From positions 1 to 43,688 of the forward strand of contig NZ_AFXZ01000008.1 in NCBI RefSeq assembly GCF_000224335.1: 43,688 bases of DNA. The letters run 5' to 3'. The notes under the pieces are model-generated. The model did not search any database and had not been told where the DNA came from. It saw only the letters and a program-made list of their open reading frames with translations. Both the position numbers and the translations under genes were made by a program. Source of the DNA: Bizionia argentinensis JUB59. GTDB taxonomy: Bacteria > Bacteroidota > Bacteroidia > Flavobacteriales > Flavobacteriaceae. This document shows, in pieces, positions 8,862 through 17,703 of this stretch (position 1 is the first letter of the stretch; every line of letters starts with the position of its first letter).

Positions 8862-10061
8862 TTACAGATTAAGTTCTTCTAAAATTTGACGAAATGCATT
8901 TTTTAAATCATCGATGTTTTCCTGATTTCCGTCAAGTTCTAATCGTTTTTCAAACATTTCCATTGGCGTTACATCGGCGACGCTTATTCCTGGTTCAAAA
9001 GCTTCGGAAGCTCCACGAACTTTGTTTATGAAATTTAATTTAGACTTTATAATTTTAAGATTCTCGTTTTCTTGACTGTCTAATAATTCATCCAAATCCT
9101 GCCTAATTTGAATATTCTCGTTGGGTTCATTTACTATGATTTCGGCTAATGAAACAAGTCCTGTATTCTGAATATAATTACTTAATTGTGTCTTGACTTC
9201 TTCAAGCGTACCTTTAAAAGCTACCAAATCTCTAAATTTAGGAATTGGCAAGATTTCAATATCTGTGTTTTTTCCAGAAACAGTAATTATATTGACTAGT
9301 TTCTCCTCTTCTTTCTCACTAAAGCTTAAGCAAATAGGCGAACCCGAATAATAAATATTCCGAGATTCGGACACCGCATACGGTTTGTGAATATGGCCAA
9401 GCGCCACATAATCGGGTTCATCTCCAAAAATAGAGCCGTTAACACCAGCCTGATTTCCAATTTGAATATCCCGCATACTTTCCGAAACGTGCGCGCCTTG
9501 CACATATAAATGTCCCATAACAATAAAAAAATCGCCTTGAAAACTTTCAAGATAATACCTATTAATGTTTGCAAAGTAGTTTTTTATACCGTCTCTAATT
9601 TGTTCAATTTTATCAGTATAAGATTCTCCTGGTGCAGATTTTCTAATATCCTTATCTCTCAAAAACGGAACCGCAGCAACCACCACGTTTTCTTCTCCTA
9701 CACTATATTCAAAAAACAATTCGCTTATAGAATCGGACGCACCACCAACCACATTAATATCCAGAAAATTTAATAGTTCTTTTGGTGCATTTAAAACAGC
9801 TGCTGAATCGTGGTTTCCACCAGTAATAAGAATTTTACATCCCGAACCAATCATCCGTTTTAAAAAACTGTAATATTGTTTTAAAGCGGCTTGAGATGGA
9901 TTTGCCTGATCGAAAACATCACCAGAAACTAATAACAAGTCTATTTTTTCGTTCTTGATGGTATTTAAGAGCCAATGGAAAAACAAATCTAAATCTTCTG
10001 ATAAATCAATTTTATGTAATTGCTTTCCAATATGCCAGTCTGAAGTGTGTAGTATTTTCAT
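8862..10061 (-). CDS. sbcD: Nuclease SbcCD subunit D (Mre11-like exonuclease)
   Basis: The start is put at the ATG at 10061, giving the family-typical N-terminus MKILHTSDWHIGKQLHKIDL (399 residues); an ATG 18 bp upstream would add six residues and is less likely. Metallophosphatase motifs are in order: DWH (D8, H10), SGDVFD, GGNHDS, MGHLYV and GHIHKP, which bind the two metal ions. A capping domain follows, then a helical C-terminus that binds SbcC. It is the nuclease subunit of the SbcCD complex acting on DNA hairpins and ends. It leads the sbcD-sbcC-mscS operon, with 3 bp to sbcC. Confidence 0.95.
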   Translation of the reverse strand: MKILHTSDWHIGKQLHKIDLSEDLDLFFHWLLNTIKNEKIDLLLVSGDVFDQANPSQAALKQYYSFLKRMIGSGCKILITGGNHDSAAVLNAPKELLNFLDINVVGGASDSISELFFEYSVGEENVVVAAVPFLRDKDIRKSAPGESYTDKIEQIRDGIKNYFANINRYYLESFQGDFFIVMGHLYVQGAHVSESMRDIQIGNQAGVNGSIFGDEPDYVALGHIHKPYAVSESRNIYYSGSPICLSFSEKEEEKLVNIITVSGKNTDIEILPIPKFRDLVAFKGTLEEVKTQLSNYIQNTGLVSLAEIIVNEPNENIQIRQDLDELLDSQENENLKIIKSKLNFINKVRGASEAFEPGISVADVTPMEMFEKRLELDGNQENIDDLKNAFRQILEELNL

Positions 10062-10677
10062 ATTTATCAATACATGCATTTTTCTAATAGATTAAAATCT
10101 ATCAACGCGTTAAATCTAATCATTTAAACCAAAGTTTAAAATTAAGCATTAAAACATGATTTTTAACACCGGTTTCTGTGAAAAAAGTTTTAGTTATTAG
10201 ACAAACCAAACTTTAAATAAAATGCCTTATTCAAAAAAATACTAAATTAATAGTTCCGAAGTATTTCGAGTAGTAAATGCTGAAATCCACTTAAATCAGG
10301 GAGTTGACACTGTAAAGTCTAACATTATACTTACAACATGTCAGTACGTGCAATAATTACAGAACATTATCTGTCGTTTTTTATTTTCCATGTTTTAAAT
10401 TATTATTAATACTTCCGTAGCATCTTAATACTCATAATACAAGAATGACAAAATGCCATGTATTTATTCAGATTACAATGCAGAGAATTATTCAGTAGAG
10501 GTTTAAAACTTAAAAATCATCATTAAACAAGAGCTTAATGAACACTCCCAGGGCTATGATGACTGATGTCTTGCCTATTATAAAATTCTCCTGGCGCGGA
10601 CTTCCTAACATTATAATAAAACAGTATTAATACTGAAATTTGATTTTTATGATACTTATAAACTACTAAAAAGTAAC
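10062..10677. other. Intergenic region, divergent, no gene seen
   Basis: About 600 bp of AT-rich DNA between the leftward sbcD operon and the rightward riboswitch/transporter unit. No open frame with a recognisable product and no RNA gene was seen. It must contain the sbcD promoter, but no convincing TAnnTTTG box was found on the minus strand. Confidence 0.45.
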
Positions 10678-10685
10678 TACCTTTG
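10678..10685 (+). promoter_or_regulatory. Bacteroidota -7 box for the riboswitch/transporter transcript
   Basis: TACCTTTG fits the TAnnTTTG consensus. A start about 7 bases downstream would place the 5' end near 10692, leaving about 20 nt before the aptamer stem. No TTG lies at the usual -33 distance. Confidence 0.45.
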
Positions 10686-10713
10686 TCCATCCTAATTTAC
10701 AGTAAAACGGGAC

Positions 10714-10747
10714 ACGTGGTTCGTAATTCTCCCACGTTAAAAAACTA
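10714..10747 (+). promoter_or_regulatory. PreQ1-I riboswitch aptamer
   Basis: A compact 34-nt element matches the preQ1 class I pattern: a 6-bp P1 stem ACGTGG (10714-10719) pairing perfectly with CCACGT (10732-10737), a loop that starts TTC directly after the GG, a CCC just before the closing strand, and the hallmark A-rich tail TAAAAAACTA (10738-10747). The tail would form the H-type pseudoknot. The last A of the tail is the first base of an ATG (10747-10749), so ligand binding would hide the start codon, a translational OFF switch. The gene downstream is a queuosine-precursor transporter, the known target class of such riboswitches. The loop-tail base pairs are not perfect Watson-Crick by eye, so a covariance-model score would be decisive. 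Confidence 0.82.
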
Positions 10748-11393
10748 TGAAACGCTTTATGTCTTCTAAAAAAATAAGCGCCTTGTATTGCTACTCGTCG
10801 CATTTCACATTCTTATTGTTGCATCAAGCAATTATTTGGTGCAGTTTCCTATATCGGTTTTCGGATTCAAGGCCACTTGGGGTGCTTTCACCTTTCCGTT
10901 TATCTTTTTGGCAACAGATCTTACCGTACGCCTTTTCGGAGCACGACTAGGAAGACGGATTATTTTTTACGCTATGTTTCCCGCCCTGATAGTATCCTAT
11001 TTGATTACCGTTGGTTTTCGCCATGGTATTTGGTTAGGGTTTGACGTGCTATATAGTTTCGATCTTTTTGTGGCACGCATTGCCATTGCTAGCTTTTCTG
11101 CCTATGTAATTGGACAGGTTTTAGATGTTTTTGTATTTAATAAACTACGACAACACAAACAATGGTGGCATGCGCCAGTAGCTTCCGCTATTTTCGGGAA
11201 CTTTATGGATACTCTTGTGTTTTTTATCATTGCTTTTTACAAAACATCAGACACCTATTTAGCAGAAAATCTCGTCGAAATAGCAACAGTAGATTATATT
11301 TTTAAAATGATAATAAATGCGCTATTCTTTCTTCCGCTTTATAAAGTTATTTTAGATCGTGTTATGAAAAGGTTACAACAACAGACTGTATAA
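10747..11393 (+). pseudogene. yhhQ: YhhQ-type queuosine precursor transporter, apparent frameshift near the start
   Basis: The main frame (from TTG 10788 to stop 11393, 201 residues) is a VUT/DUF165 membrane protein with about six helices. It matches enterobacterial YhhQ motifs: 'SSNYLVQ', 'TWGAFTFPFIFLATDLTVR', 'LFVARIA', 'GQVLDVFVFN' and 'GNFMDTLVFF'. YhhQ imports preQ0/preQ1 for queuosine synthesis in tRNA. In this frame a TAA at 10767 blocks any ATG. ATGs at 10747 and 10759 are in the other frame. Adding one A to the seven-A run (10768-10774) gives MKRFMSSKKNKRLVLLLVAFH, which aligns with the YhhQ N-terminus. So either one A is missing, or expression needs slippage, or TTG 10788 is used. 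It may be a functional gene; the riboswitch just upstream supports the ATG at 10747. Confidence 0.8.
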
Positions 11394-11460
11394 GTTTTAC
11401 GACATTCTTAAAGTTGTAAATCGAATAAAAACTACATATAAGAGTAACTTCTAAATGAAA

Positions 11461-11486
11461 ATACCCCGAGACGCTGCTCAGGGTAT
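11461..11486. terminator. Bidirectional terminator hairpin
   Basis: A 10-bp stem with one mismatch (11461-11470 with 11477-11486, ATACCCCGAG against CTCAGGGTAT) and a 6-nt loop, with A-rich sequence before and T-rich sequence after. It sits between two converging genes and can serve both. Confidence 0.7.
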
Positions 11487-11514
11487 AAATTTTCTTATTA
11501 AAATTAGTTTGCTT

Positions 11515-13284
11515 TTAGATTGGTGAAACCAAATCCTCAAACCAAGTTTTTACGTCCCCTTCCAAATGCGGTTTCAGTTTTTCTTGAACTAATTTATGAT
11601 AAGTGTTCATCCAATCTATTTCTTCTTTAGAAAGTAAATCTTTAACAATAATACTTTTAAAGAAAGGACAAAGAGTTAAAGTTTCAAATTCGTAAAACGT
11701 ATTCCATTCCGTTGTCTTCCACGTATTAATCAGGATTAGATTCTCATGACGGATTCCGTATTTACCTTCTACATAATAGCCCGGTTCATTAGATAATACC
11801 ATCCCTTCCTGTAATTCATTTGGATTAAGATCCTTACGGATGCTCATTGGTCCTTCGTGAACATTTAAGAAACTGCCTACACCATGACCAGTACCGTGAT
11901 TAAAATCTTTTCCTTCTTTCCATAAAGGCATTCTCGCCAAAGCATCTAGTTGAACACCTCTAGTACCTTTAGGAAATTTAACCATAGACAACTGGATCAT
12001 GCCTTGAAGCGCCAAGGTAGCATCCTTTTTAAATTCGTCTGATACATCGCCTAATGGAAATGTACGGGTAATATCCGTTGTACCTTCTAAATATTGACCA
12101 CCAGAATCTACCAAAATACTGCTATCGTTTGTCACTTTAGCACTGCCTTCAGATTTAGCTGAATAATGAATAATGGCTCCATTACCTTTATAACCAACAA
12201 TGCTATCAAAACTAGCACCTATAAAATTCTTTCCTTCGGCACGAAAACCGTGCAATTTTTTCCCGATGGTATACTCGTCTAAATCCTCTTTTCCAACTGT
12301 ATGGGTTAGCCAATGGAGAAATTTAACCATTGCGACACCATCGCGAACCATTACCGTTCTGAAACCTTCTTGCTCCGTTTCATTTTTAATGGCTTTCATT
12401 ACATGCCCTGGAACCGGTTTTTCAATAATAGTATTATCTTTTTTTACAGCTTCAAAAACAGATTGATTACTATTAGGCGCGATCAAAATAGATTCGTTAT
12501 TTAACGTTCCGAGATAATCGAAAAAACTGTCGTAAGATTTCAGTTTAACACCCGATTTCTTCATGAGATTTTGAGCATTTTCATCTAATTTATTTAAATC
12601 AACAAAAAGAAAACAATCTTTTAGCGTCAACAAGACATAACTTAAAAATACAGGGTTACATTGTACATCGCTACCGCGTAAATTAAGCGTCCAAGCTACA
12701 TCATCCAAACTAGAAATAACGTGCGATGTTGCTCCTTCTGCCTTCATTTTTTCGCGGATAGCAGCAATTTTATAAGTCACCGATTGTCCAGCACGTTCTA
12801 TAGGCTGTACAAAAACAGCATTTTTACTCGCTGCGGGACGTTTAGTCCATACATTATTTAGTAAGGGCAAATCTTTAAGATTGCGTTTATGTTTTGTGCA
12901 TTTATTTTTTAAAGCTTCCCAGTTGGCATGTGATGTTGCTAAACCATTTACAGCTATGGTTGCATTATCAGAAGTTTCAGAAATAATCCAATCAATATAA
13001 TTTGGGGTGCCTTCTACGCCGTCTTTAAACAAGTCAATCCCTGAACCTTTTAATTCTTCTGGCCCTTGGGTAAAGTAACGACCGTCTGTCCAAAGTCCAG
13101 CTTTATTCGCAGTAACTACTACAAACCCTGCCGAACCGGTAAAACCAGAAAGCCAAGTCCTTTCTTGCCATTCTGCTGGCAAATATTCACCCATATGAGG
13201 ATCGGCGGAATATACGATAAAAGCATCGATGTTATTTTTCTTCATTTCGGCTCTCAAGGAAGCTACTTTTTCTTTGGCTGTCAT
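11515..13284 (-). CDS. Xaa-Pro aminopeptidase (aminopeptidase P, M24B)
   Basis: A 589-residue cytoplasmic metallopeptidase that removes an N-terminal residue preceding proline. It has the three-part build of the eukaryotic-like aminopeptidase P: two creatinase-like N-terminal domains (about 1-300) and a pita-bread catalytic domain, plus the C-terminal M24 extension ('GIRHENLILI', then a 60-residue tail). All five metal ligands are visible: D393 (VDSGGQYLEG), D404 (TTDITRTF), H467 (HGTGHGVG), E500 (NEPGYY) and E514 (RHEN); H463 is also conserved. The length agrees with this long subfamily. It is monocistronic and ends at the shared terminator. No signal peptide. Confidence 0.95.
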   Translation of the reverse strand: MTAKEKVASLRAEMKKNNIDAFIVYSADPHMGEYLPAEWQERTWLSGFTGSAGFVVVTANKAGLWTDGRYFTQGPEELKGSGIDLFKDGVEGTPNYIDWIISETSDNATIAVNGLATSHANWEALKNKCTKHKRNLKDLPLLNNVWTKRPAASKNAVFVQPIERAGQSVTYKIAAIREKMKAEGATSHVISSLDDVAWTLNLRGSDVQCNPVFLSYVLLTLKDCFLFVDLNKLDENAQNLMKKSGVKLKSYDSFFDYLGTLNNESILIAPNSNQSVFEAVKKDNTIIEKPVPGHVMKAIKNETEQEGFRTVMVRDGVAMVKFLHWLTHTVGKEDLDEYTIGKKLHGFRAEGKNFIGASFDSIVGYKGNGAIIHYSAKSEGSAKVTNDSSILVDSGGQYLEGTTDITRTFPLGDVSDEFKKDATLALQGMIQLSMVKFPKGTRGVQLDALARMPLWKEGKDFNHGTGHGVGSFLNVHEGPMSIRKDLNPNELQEGMVLSNEPGYYVEGKYGIRHENLILINTWKTTEWNTFYEFETLTLCPFFKSIIVKDLLSKEEIDWMNTYHKLVQEKLKPHLEGDVKTWFEDLVSPI

Positions 13285-13487
13285 AGTTACTATTTTTTTA
13301 GAATTCGAAAGTTACAGAAAGTCTACTGTACTGAAAAAGATAATAGATGTTTTACAACTTTTTTAACCTAACTAAAGTGTAATGATGAAATATTACGTTT
13401 TTAAAACCCAAAAAGCATAGCTAAATTGGATATCTAGCTAGAATTCAACTATAATTTTCTTAATAATTACGAAGAGACTCCATTTGT

Positions 13488-13495
13488 TAACTTTG
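13488..13495 (+). promoter_or_regulatory. Possible Bacteroidota -7 box before the zinc-ribbon gene
   Basis: TAACTTTG fits TAnnTTTG, 53 bp before the ATG of the small CxxC protein. No TTG was seen at the matching -33 distance, so support is limited. Confidence 0.35.
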
Positions 13496-13548
13496 TTTTT
13501 ATTTAGATAAATGCCTAAATTACAAAGACTCACAAAAACATAAGCATT

Positions 13549-13866
13549 ATGGATATTATAAAAACAATTGTAGAATTTTTCAAGAAACCGGAAGCGGAGA
13601 CTATCAACGAATCTCCTCAAGGTGTTTGTTCATTATGTTGGGGCTATCAAGAGTACAACGGAAAAATCCGACAACTATTTAAGGACAAACAGGTGGATGT
13701 AAACAACCATAAAGACTCTTATACACTGATTCAAGATTTTGTAAAAGCACATGTAGACGGTTATCATATTAAAGATGGTATGGTGCATGTATGTCCTAAT
13801 TGTGGTGAGTTAGAAAGCGGGAAAGACCGGATTGAGAAGTATAAGCTATCAAAGGATCAGGAATAA
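13549..13866 (+). CDS. Small zinc-ribbon-like protein of unknown function
   Basis: A 105-residue soluble protein with two CxxC knuckles, C27/C30 (GVCSLCWGYQEY) and C82/C85 (HVCPNCGE), about 50 residues apart, which suggests one structural zinc site. The N-terminus (MDIIKTIVEFFKKPEAE) is an amphipathic helix. Similar short proteins are widespread in Flavobacteriia but no function is known to me. It stands alone, with about 170 bp before the cupin gene. A possible -7 box is at 13488. Confidence 0.7.
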   Translation: MDIIKTIVEFFKKPEAETINESPQGVCSLCWGYQEYNGKIRQLFKDKQVDVNNHKDSYTLIQDFVKAHVDGYHIKDGMVHVCPNCGELESGKDRIEKYKLSKDQE

Positions 13867-14035
13867 ATATTTGCTACTATTGGTTTTTCTGAAGCCAAAT
13901 AATAAAAATCCGTTGGCCTTCATTCGAGATTTAACAAGATTTGGCAAAGAATAATATAAAAGCAAGAATTTTGCAGAAGATATTGCTATCAGTTTACATC
14001 CACATATTAATTAACTTTATAATTGTAATAATATT

Positions 14036-14341
14036 ATGAAAAAAGCAGCGAATCCTAAAGTAAGAGTATTAACCTCGGGCACTAAATTAATAGCCAAAGA
14101 AATGCAAGCAAACGCTGGAGATTTATTGCCTGCCCACCTTGCAAATGTCGAATCGATACTCTTGGTTCAAGAAGGCGAATGTATTCTTAAAATGAACGAT
14201 GAAGATCATGTACTTAAACCAGGCGATGCTATGGTAATTCCACCAGAAATAAAACATCAGATAACGGTAATTAAGAGCTTTAAGGCTGTTCACTTTATGC
14301 CTAACGACATTGAATTTAAGTTCTTTGACAGTCTTATTTAG
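14036..14341 (+). CDS. Small cupin-domain protein
   Basis: A 101-residue single-domain cupin_2 protein. The barrel motifs are present: 'PAHLANVESILLVQEGECIL' (motif 1 region), 'KPGDAMVIPPEIKHQI' (the family's PGD..IP...H) and a final 'KAVHFMP'. The usual HxH metal ligands of motif 1 are not obvious, so it may be a binding or regulatory cupin rather than an enzyme. Its substrate cannot be predicted. It is flanked by gaps of 170 and 240 bp, so probably monocistronic. Confidence 0.8.
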   Translation: MKKAANPKVRVLTSGTKLIAKEMQANAGDLLPAHLANVESILLVQEGECILKMNDEDHVLKPGDAMVIPPEIKHQITVIKSFKAVHFMPNDIEFKFFDSLI

Positions 14342-14583
14342 ACCAGTCCTTTACTACAAGAAAGACATAAAAAATGGGATTAAATAACTAACAGCCTAAT
14401 TCAACTTTAATTTTTAATCATACTTAAAACCGGCGACAATAAGTCATCAAGAAACTCATTTCTAAATAGTTCCGAATTAAAACCAAACAAACTTATTTAT
14501 GAAAATTCTAAAAAAGTATCTAGAATTAAAATTGTAAAAGCGGTTTATTAATCCGAAATTAGAGACTCAAAACATTATTTATC

Positions 14584-17370
14584 ATGGACAAAGATATATA
14601 CCACATAAAAAAAACGCTTCACATAAACGGAAAAGAGAGTTATTATTTTAGCTTGGTAGAACTTCAAAAACAAGGACATGACATTAGTAAAATGCCTTTT
14701 TCTATTCGCATTTTACTAGAAAATGCCCTACGTAATTATGACGATTTTGCAGTGACAAAAGAAAACATAGAAACGCTGTTGAATTGGAAACCAAAAGGAT
14801 CCGATAAAGACATTCCTTTTAAACCAGCTCGGGTGTTAATGCAAGATTTCACTGGTGTTCCTGCCGTAGTAGATATTGCTGCATTGCGCACCGAAGTAGC
14901 GCGAAAAGGCAAGAATCCAGACAGCATCAATCCACTTATCCCAGTAGATTTAGTGATAGACCACTCTGTTCAAGTAGATTATTTCGGTACGGATTACGCC
15001 TATCAACGCAATATAGACGAAGAATATAAGCGTAATCAAGAGCGGTATCAGTTTTTAAAATGGGCGCAAAATTCATTTGATAATTTCACAGTTGTGCCAC
15101 CGGGCATGGGTATTTGCCATCAAATAAATCTCGAGTATTTATCTAAAGGTGTTATAGAACGAAATGGTGAAATTTTCCCTGATTCATTAGTAGGAACAGA
15201 CAGCCACACACCAATGGTTAACGGAATTGGTGTCGTAGCCTGGGGCGTTGGTGGGATAGAAGCGGAAGCTGCTATTTTAGGTCAACCGCTTTATTTTATC
15301 ATGCCCGAAGTTATTGGTTTGAAACTAACCGGTAAACTACCACTAGGTTCTACAGCTACCGATTTAGTATTAACGATTGCTAATTTGTTACGAAAACGCG
15401 GTGTGGTAGGCAAATTTGTTGAAGTTTTTGGTCCTGGTTTAGATTATCTTTCTGTTCCAGATCGCGCTACTATTGGTAATATGTCGCCAGAATTTGGTAG
15501 CACTATTACTTACTTCCCTATAGACGATAAAACATTAGAATATATGCGTCAGAGTAACCGATCTGAAGCACAAATAAACCTGGTAGAAACCTACTGCAAA
15601 GCTAATATGCTATGGCGTGAAAACGAAAATAAAATCACCTATACAGATGTTGTTGAATTAGATGTTTCTAGTATTGTTCCAACAGTAGCTGGACCTAAAA
15701 GGCCACAGGATAAAATTCTATTAAAAGATTTTAAAAACAAATTTATTGAGCTTTTAGATGATTCATTCAACAGGAAATACATTTCTCAAAAAGACCGAGA
15801 AATTGAAAAATCCATAACACGCTTTGATAATGAAGGTGGTGATTTACCGGTACCAGAGCCAAAAACAAAACCACAACTTCTAGAAACAGAAACCAAAGAA
15901 AAAGACGGGTTAAAAACGGTTTGGATAACTCGTGGCCAAGAAAAATTCATGTTGTCTGACGGCGCAGTAGCCATTGCTGCCATTACATCCTGCACCAATA
16001 CGTCTAACCCGTTTGTTATGGTGGGTGCCGGTTTAGTTGCCAAAAAAGCACGCGAACATGGTCTTGACGTAAAACCTTGGGTTAAGACATCCTTGGCACC
16101 GGGTTCTAAAGTGGTAACCGATTATTTAGAAAAAGCGGATTTAATGAAGGATTTGGAAGCACTCCGATTCCATTTGGCAGGTTACGGTTGCACGTCTTGC
16201 ATTGGTAATTCCGGTCCACTTCCACAACAAATTGCTAAAGCTATAGATGAACATAACTTGGTCGTAACTTCGGTGCTTTCAGGTAACCGGAATTTTGAAG
16301 CGCGGATTCATCCACAAGTGAAAATGAACTTTTTAATGTCGCCAATGTTGGTTGTCGCTTATGCCATTGCAGGTCGCGTAGATATAGATTTAATTAACGA
16401 GCCTATTAGCTACGACATCAATCAAGAGCCTGTTTATCTCAAAGATATTTGGCCGACAGACGACGAAATTAATGCCGTTTTGAGTCGTGTTTTATCGCCT
16501 TTAGATTTTAAGAAAAATTATGATGAGATTTTTGAAGGCAATGAAATTTGGAGAAATCTAGAAGTTCCGAAAGGCAAACTTTATGATTGGAATGAAAGCT
16601 CAACCTATATCAAAGAAATTCCGTTTTTTAAAGGCATTTCTGATGAACCAGAACCGCTTCAAAATATAGAAAACGCCAAAGCATTACTTGTTCTGGGTGA
16701 TAGTATAACTACCGATCATATTTCGCCAGCAGGCGCTTTTAATGAAAATTCGGCAGCAGGTAAATACTTACTTTCAAAAGGTGTGGCTAAATCAGACTTC
16801 AACTCCTACGGTTCTCGAAGAGGAAATGATGAAGTTATGGTACGCGGTACGTTTGCGAATGTGCGTATAAAAAATAAATTAGCAAAAAAAGAAGGTGGTT
16901 ACACTAAATTCCTACCAACTGGCGAAGAAATGACTGTATTCGATGCTGCAGAAAAATACAGAGAAAGTAATACGCCGCTCGTAGTTTTGGTAGGCAAAGA
17001 ATATGGAAGCGGCTCTTCGAGAGATTGGGCTGCAAAAGGGACTTTTCTATTGGGCATAAAAGCAGTTTTAGCAGAAAGCTATGAACGTATTCACCGAAGC
17101 AATTTAGTAGGACTAGGCGTTCTGCCATTAGAGTATAAAAATGGAGACACAGCAGAAAGCTTGGGAATTATTGGAACAGAAAATTTTACTTTTTGTGGTA
17201 TTACAGAAGACATTAAACCGTTAAAAGAAGTGGAGATTACAGCCACAGATGAAAATGGTAAAGAAATAAAATTTAAGGCAATTGCCCGTTTAGATTCTGC
17301 CATAGAAATTGAATACTATCGCAACGGTGGTATTTTACAATATGTGCTGCGTCAATTTTTAAAAGCTTAA
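14584..17370 (+). CDS. acnA: Aconitate hydratase A
   Basis: A 928-residue aconitase of the AcnA/IRP1 type, interconverting citrate and isocitrate in the TCA and glyoxylate cycles. The three iron-sulfur ligands are present: C470 (TSCTNTSNP), C536 and C539 (YGCTSCIGNSGPL). Substrate-site motifs include 'DSHTPMVNGIGVVAWGVGG', 'SYGSRRGNDEVM' and 'GKEYGSGSSRDWAAKG'. The swivelling domain 4 lies at the C-terminus. Many Flavobacteriaceae also carry a shorter, mitochondrial-type aconitase; that gene is not in this window, so whether this is the housekeeping or the stress-resistant copy is not decided here. A long hairpin follows 95 bp after the stop. Confidence 0.96.
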   Translation: MDKDIYHIKKTLHINGKESYYFSLVELQKQGHDISKMPFSIRILLENALRNYDDFAVTKENIETLLNWKPKGSDKDIPFKPARVLMQDFTGVPAVVDIAALRTEVARKGKNPDSINPLIPVDLVIDHSVQVDYFGTDYAYQRNIDEEYKRNQERYQFLKWAQNSFDNFTVVPPGMGICHQINLEYLSKGVIERNGEIFPDSLVGTDSHTPMVNGIGVVAWGVGGIEAEAAILGQPLYFIMPEVIGLKLTGKLPLGSTATDLVLTIANLLRKRGVVGKFVEVFGPGLDYLSVPDRATIGNMSPEFGSTITYFPIDDKTLEYMRQSNRSEAQINLVETYCKANMLWRENENKITYTDVVELDVSSIVPTVAGPKRPQDKILLKDFKNKFIELLDDSFNRKYISQKDREIEKSITRFDNEGGDLPVPEPKTKPQLLETETKEKDGLKTVWITRGQEKFMLSDGAVAIAAITSCTNTSNPFVMVGAGLVAKKAREHGLDVKPWVKTSLAPGSKVVTDYLEKADLMKDLEALRFHLAGYGCTSCIGNSGPLPQQIAKAIDEHNLVVTSVLSGNRNFEARIHPQVKMNFLMSPMLVVAYAIAGRVDIDLINEPISYDINQEPVYLKDIWPTDDEINAVLSRVLSPLDFKKNYDEIFEGNEIWRNLEVPKGKLYDWNESSTYIKEIPFFKGISDEPEPLQNIENAKALLVLGDSITTDHISPAGAFNENSAAGKYLLSKGVAKSDFNSYGSRRGNDEVMVRGTFANVRIKNKLAKKEGGYTKFLPTGEEMTVFDAAEKYRESNTPLVVLVGKEYGSGSSRDWAAKGTFLLGIKAVLAESYERIHRSNLVGLGVLPLEYKNGDTAESLGIIGTENFTFCGITEDIKPLKEVEITATDENGKEIKFKAIARLDSAIEIEYYRNGGILQYVLRQFLKA

Positions 17371-17465
17371 AACCTTTTTAACTGACTCCTTCACTCACTA
17401 GAACGACTACGTTTAGATTATGTCAATTGGTGAGAGAATTCATTTTTTAATCTACAAACTAAACC

Positions 17466-17516
17466 CTACTCCTAATCAACCGCTTGCCTTTTTCGGAAGA
17501 GGTTGATTGGGATTAG
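17466..17516 (+). terminator. Long imperfect hairpin downstream of acnA
   Basis: A 16-bp stem (17466-17481 with 17501-17516) with one G-T wobble and one mismatch around a 19-nt loop. There is no T tract after it, so it may be a terminator, an mRNA 3'-end stabiliser or a small repeat element. Confidence 0.45.
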
Positions 17517-17555
17517 GAAACCAACCGCTTTAACAAAATCTTAATTCGGATAGCT

Positions 17556-17585
17556 TTGTCCTTGTTTAGAGATTAATTAAATTTG
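17556..17585 (+). promoter_or_regulatory. Promoter of the OsmC gene
   Basis: A TTG at 17556-17558 and TAAATTTG at 17578-17585, separated by 19 bp, match the Bacteroidota -33/-7 consensus (17-23 bp spacing). The predicted transcript would have a leader of about 110 nt. Confidence 0.6.
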
Positions 17586-17703
17586 GGTAGCCATAAACAT
17601 CTGCAAAGGTGAAATGATGGAAAAAGATTTACCAAAAAAACTTTAAAGTAACCACTTATGTAAATCGGAAAAAGTAAAAGAATTTAATTTAAAACCATAA
17701 AAA

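Noticed and set aside
10747..10950. 67-codon open frame starting at the riboswitch-linked ATG
   Set aside because: After residue 9 it is out of frame with the conserved transporter and has no independent features; it is better explained as the broken start of the transporter gene.
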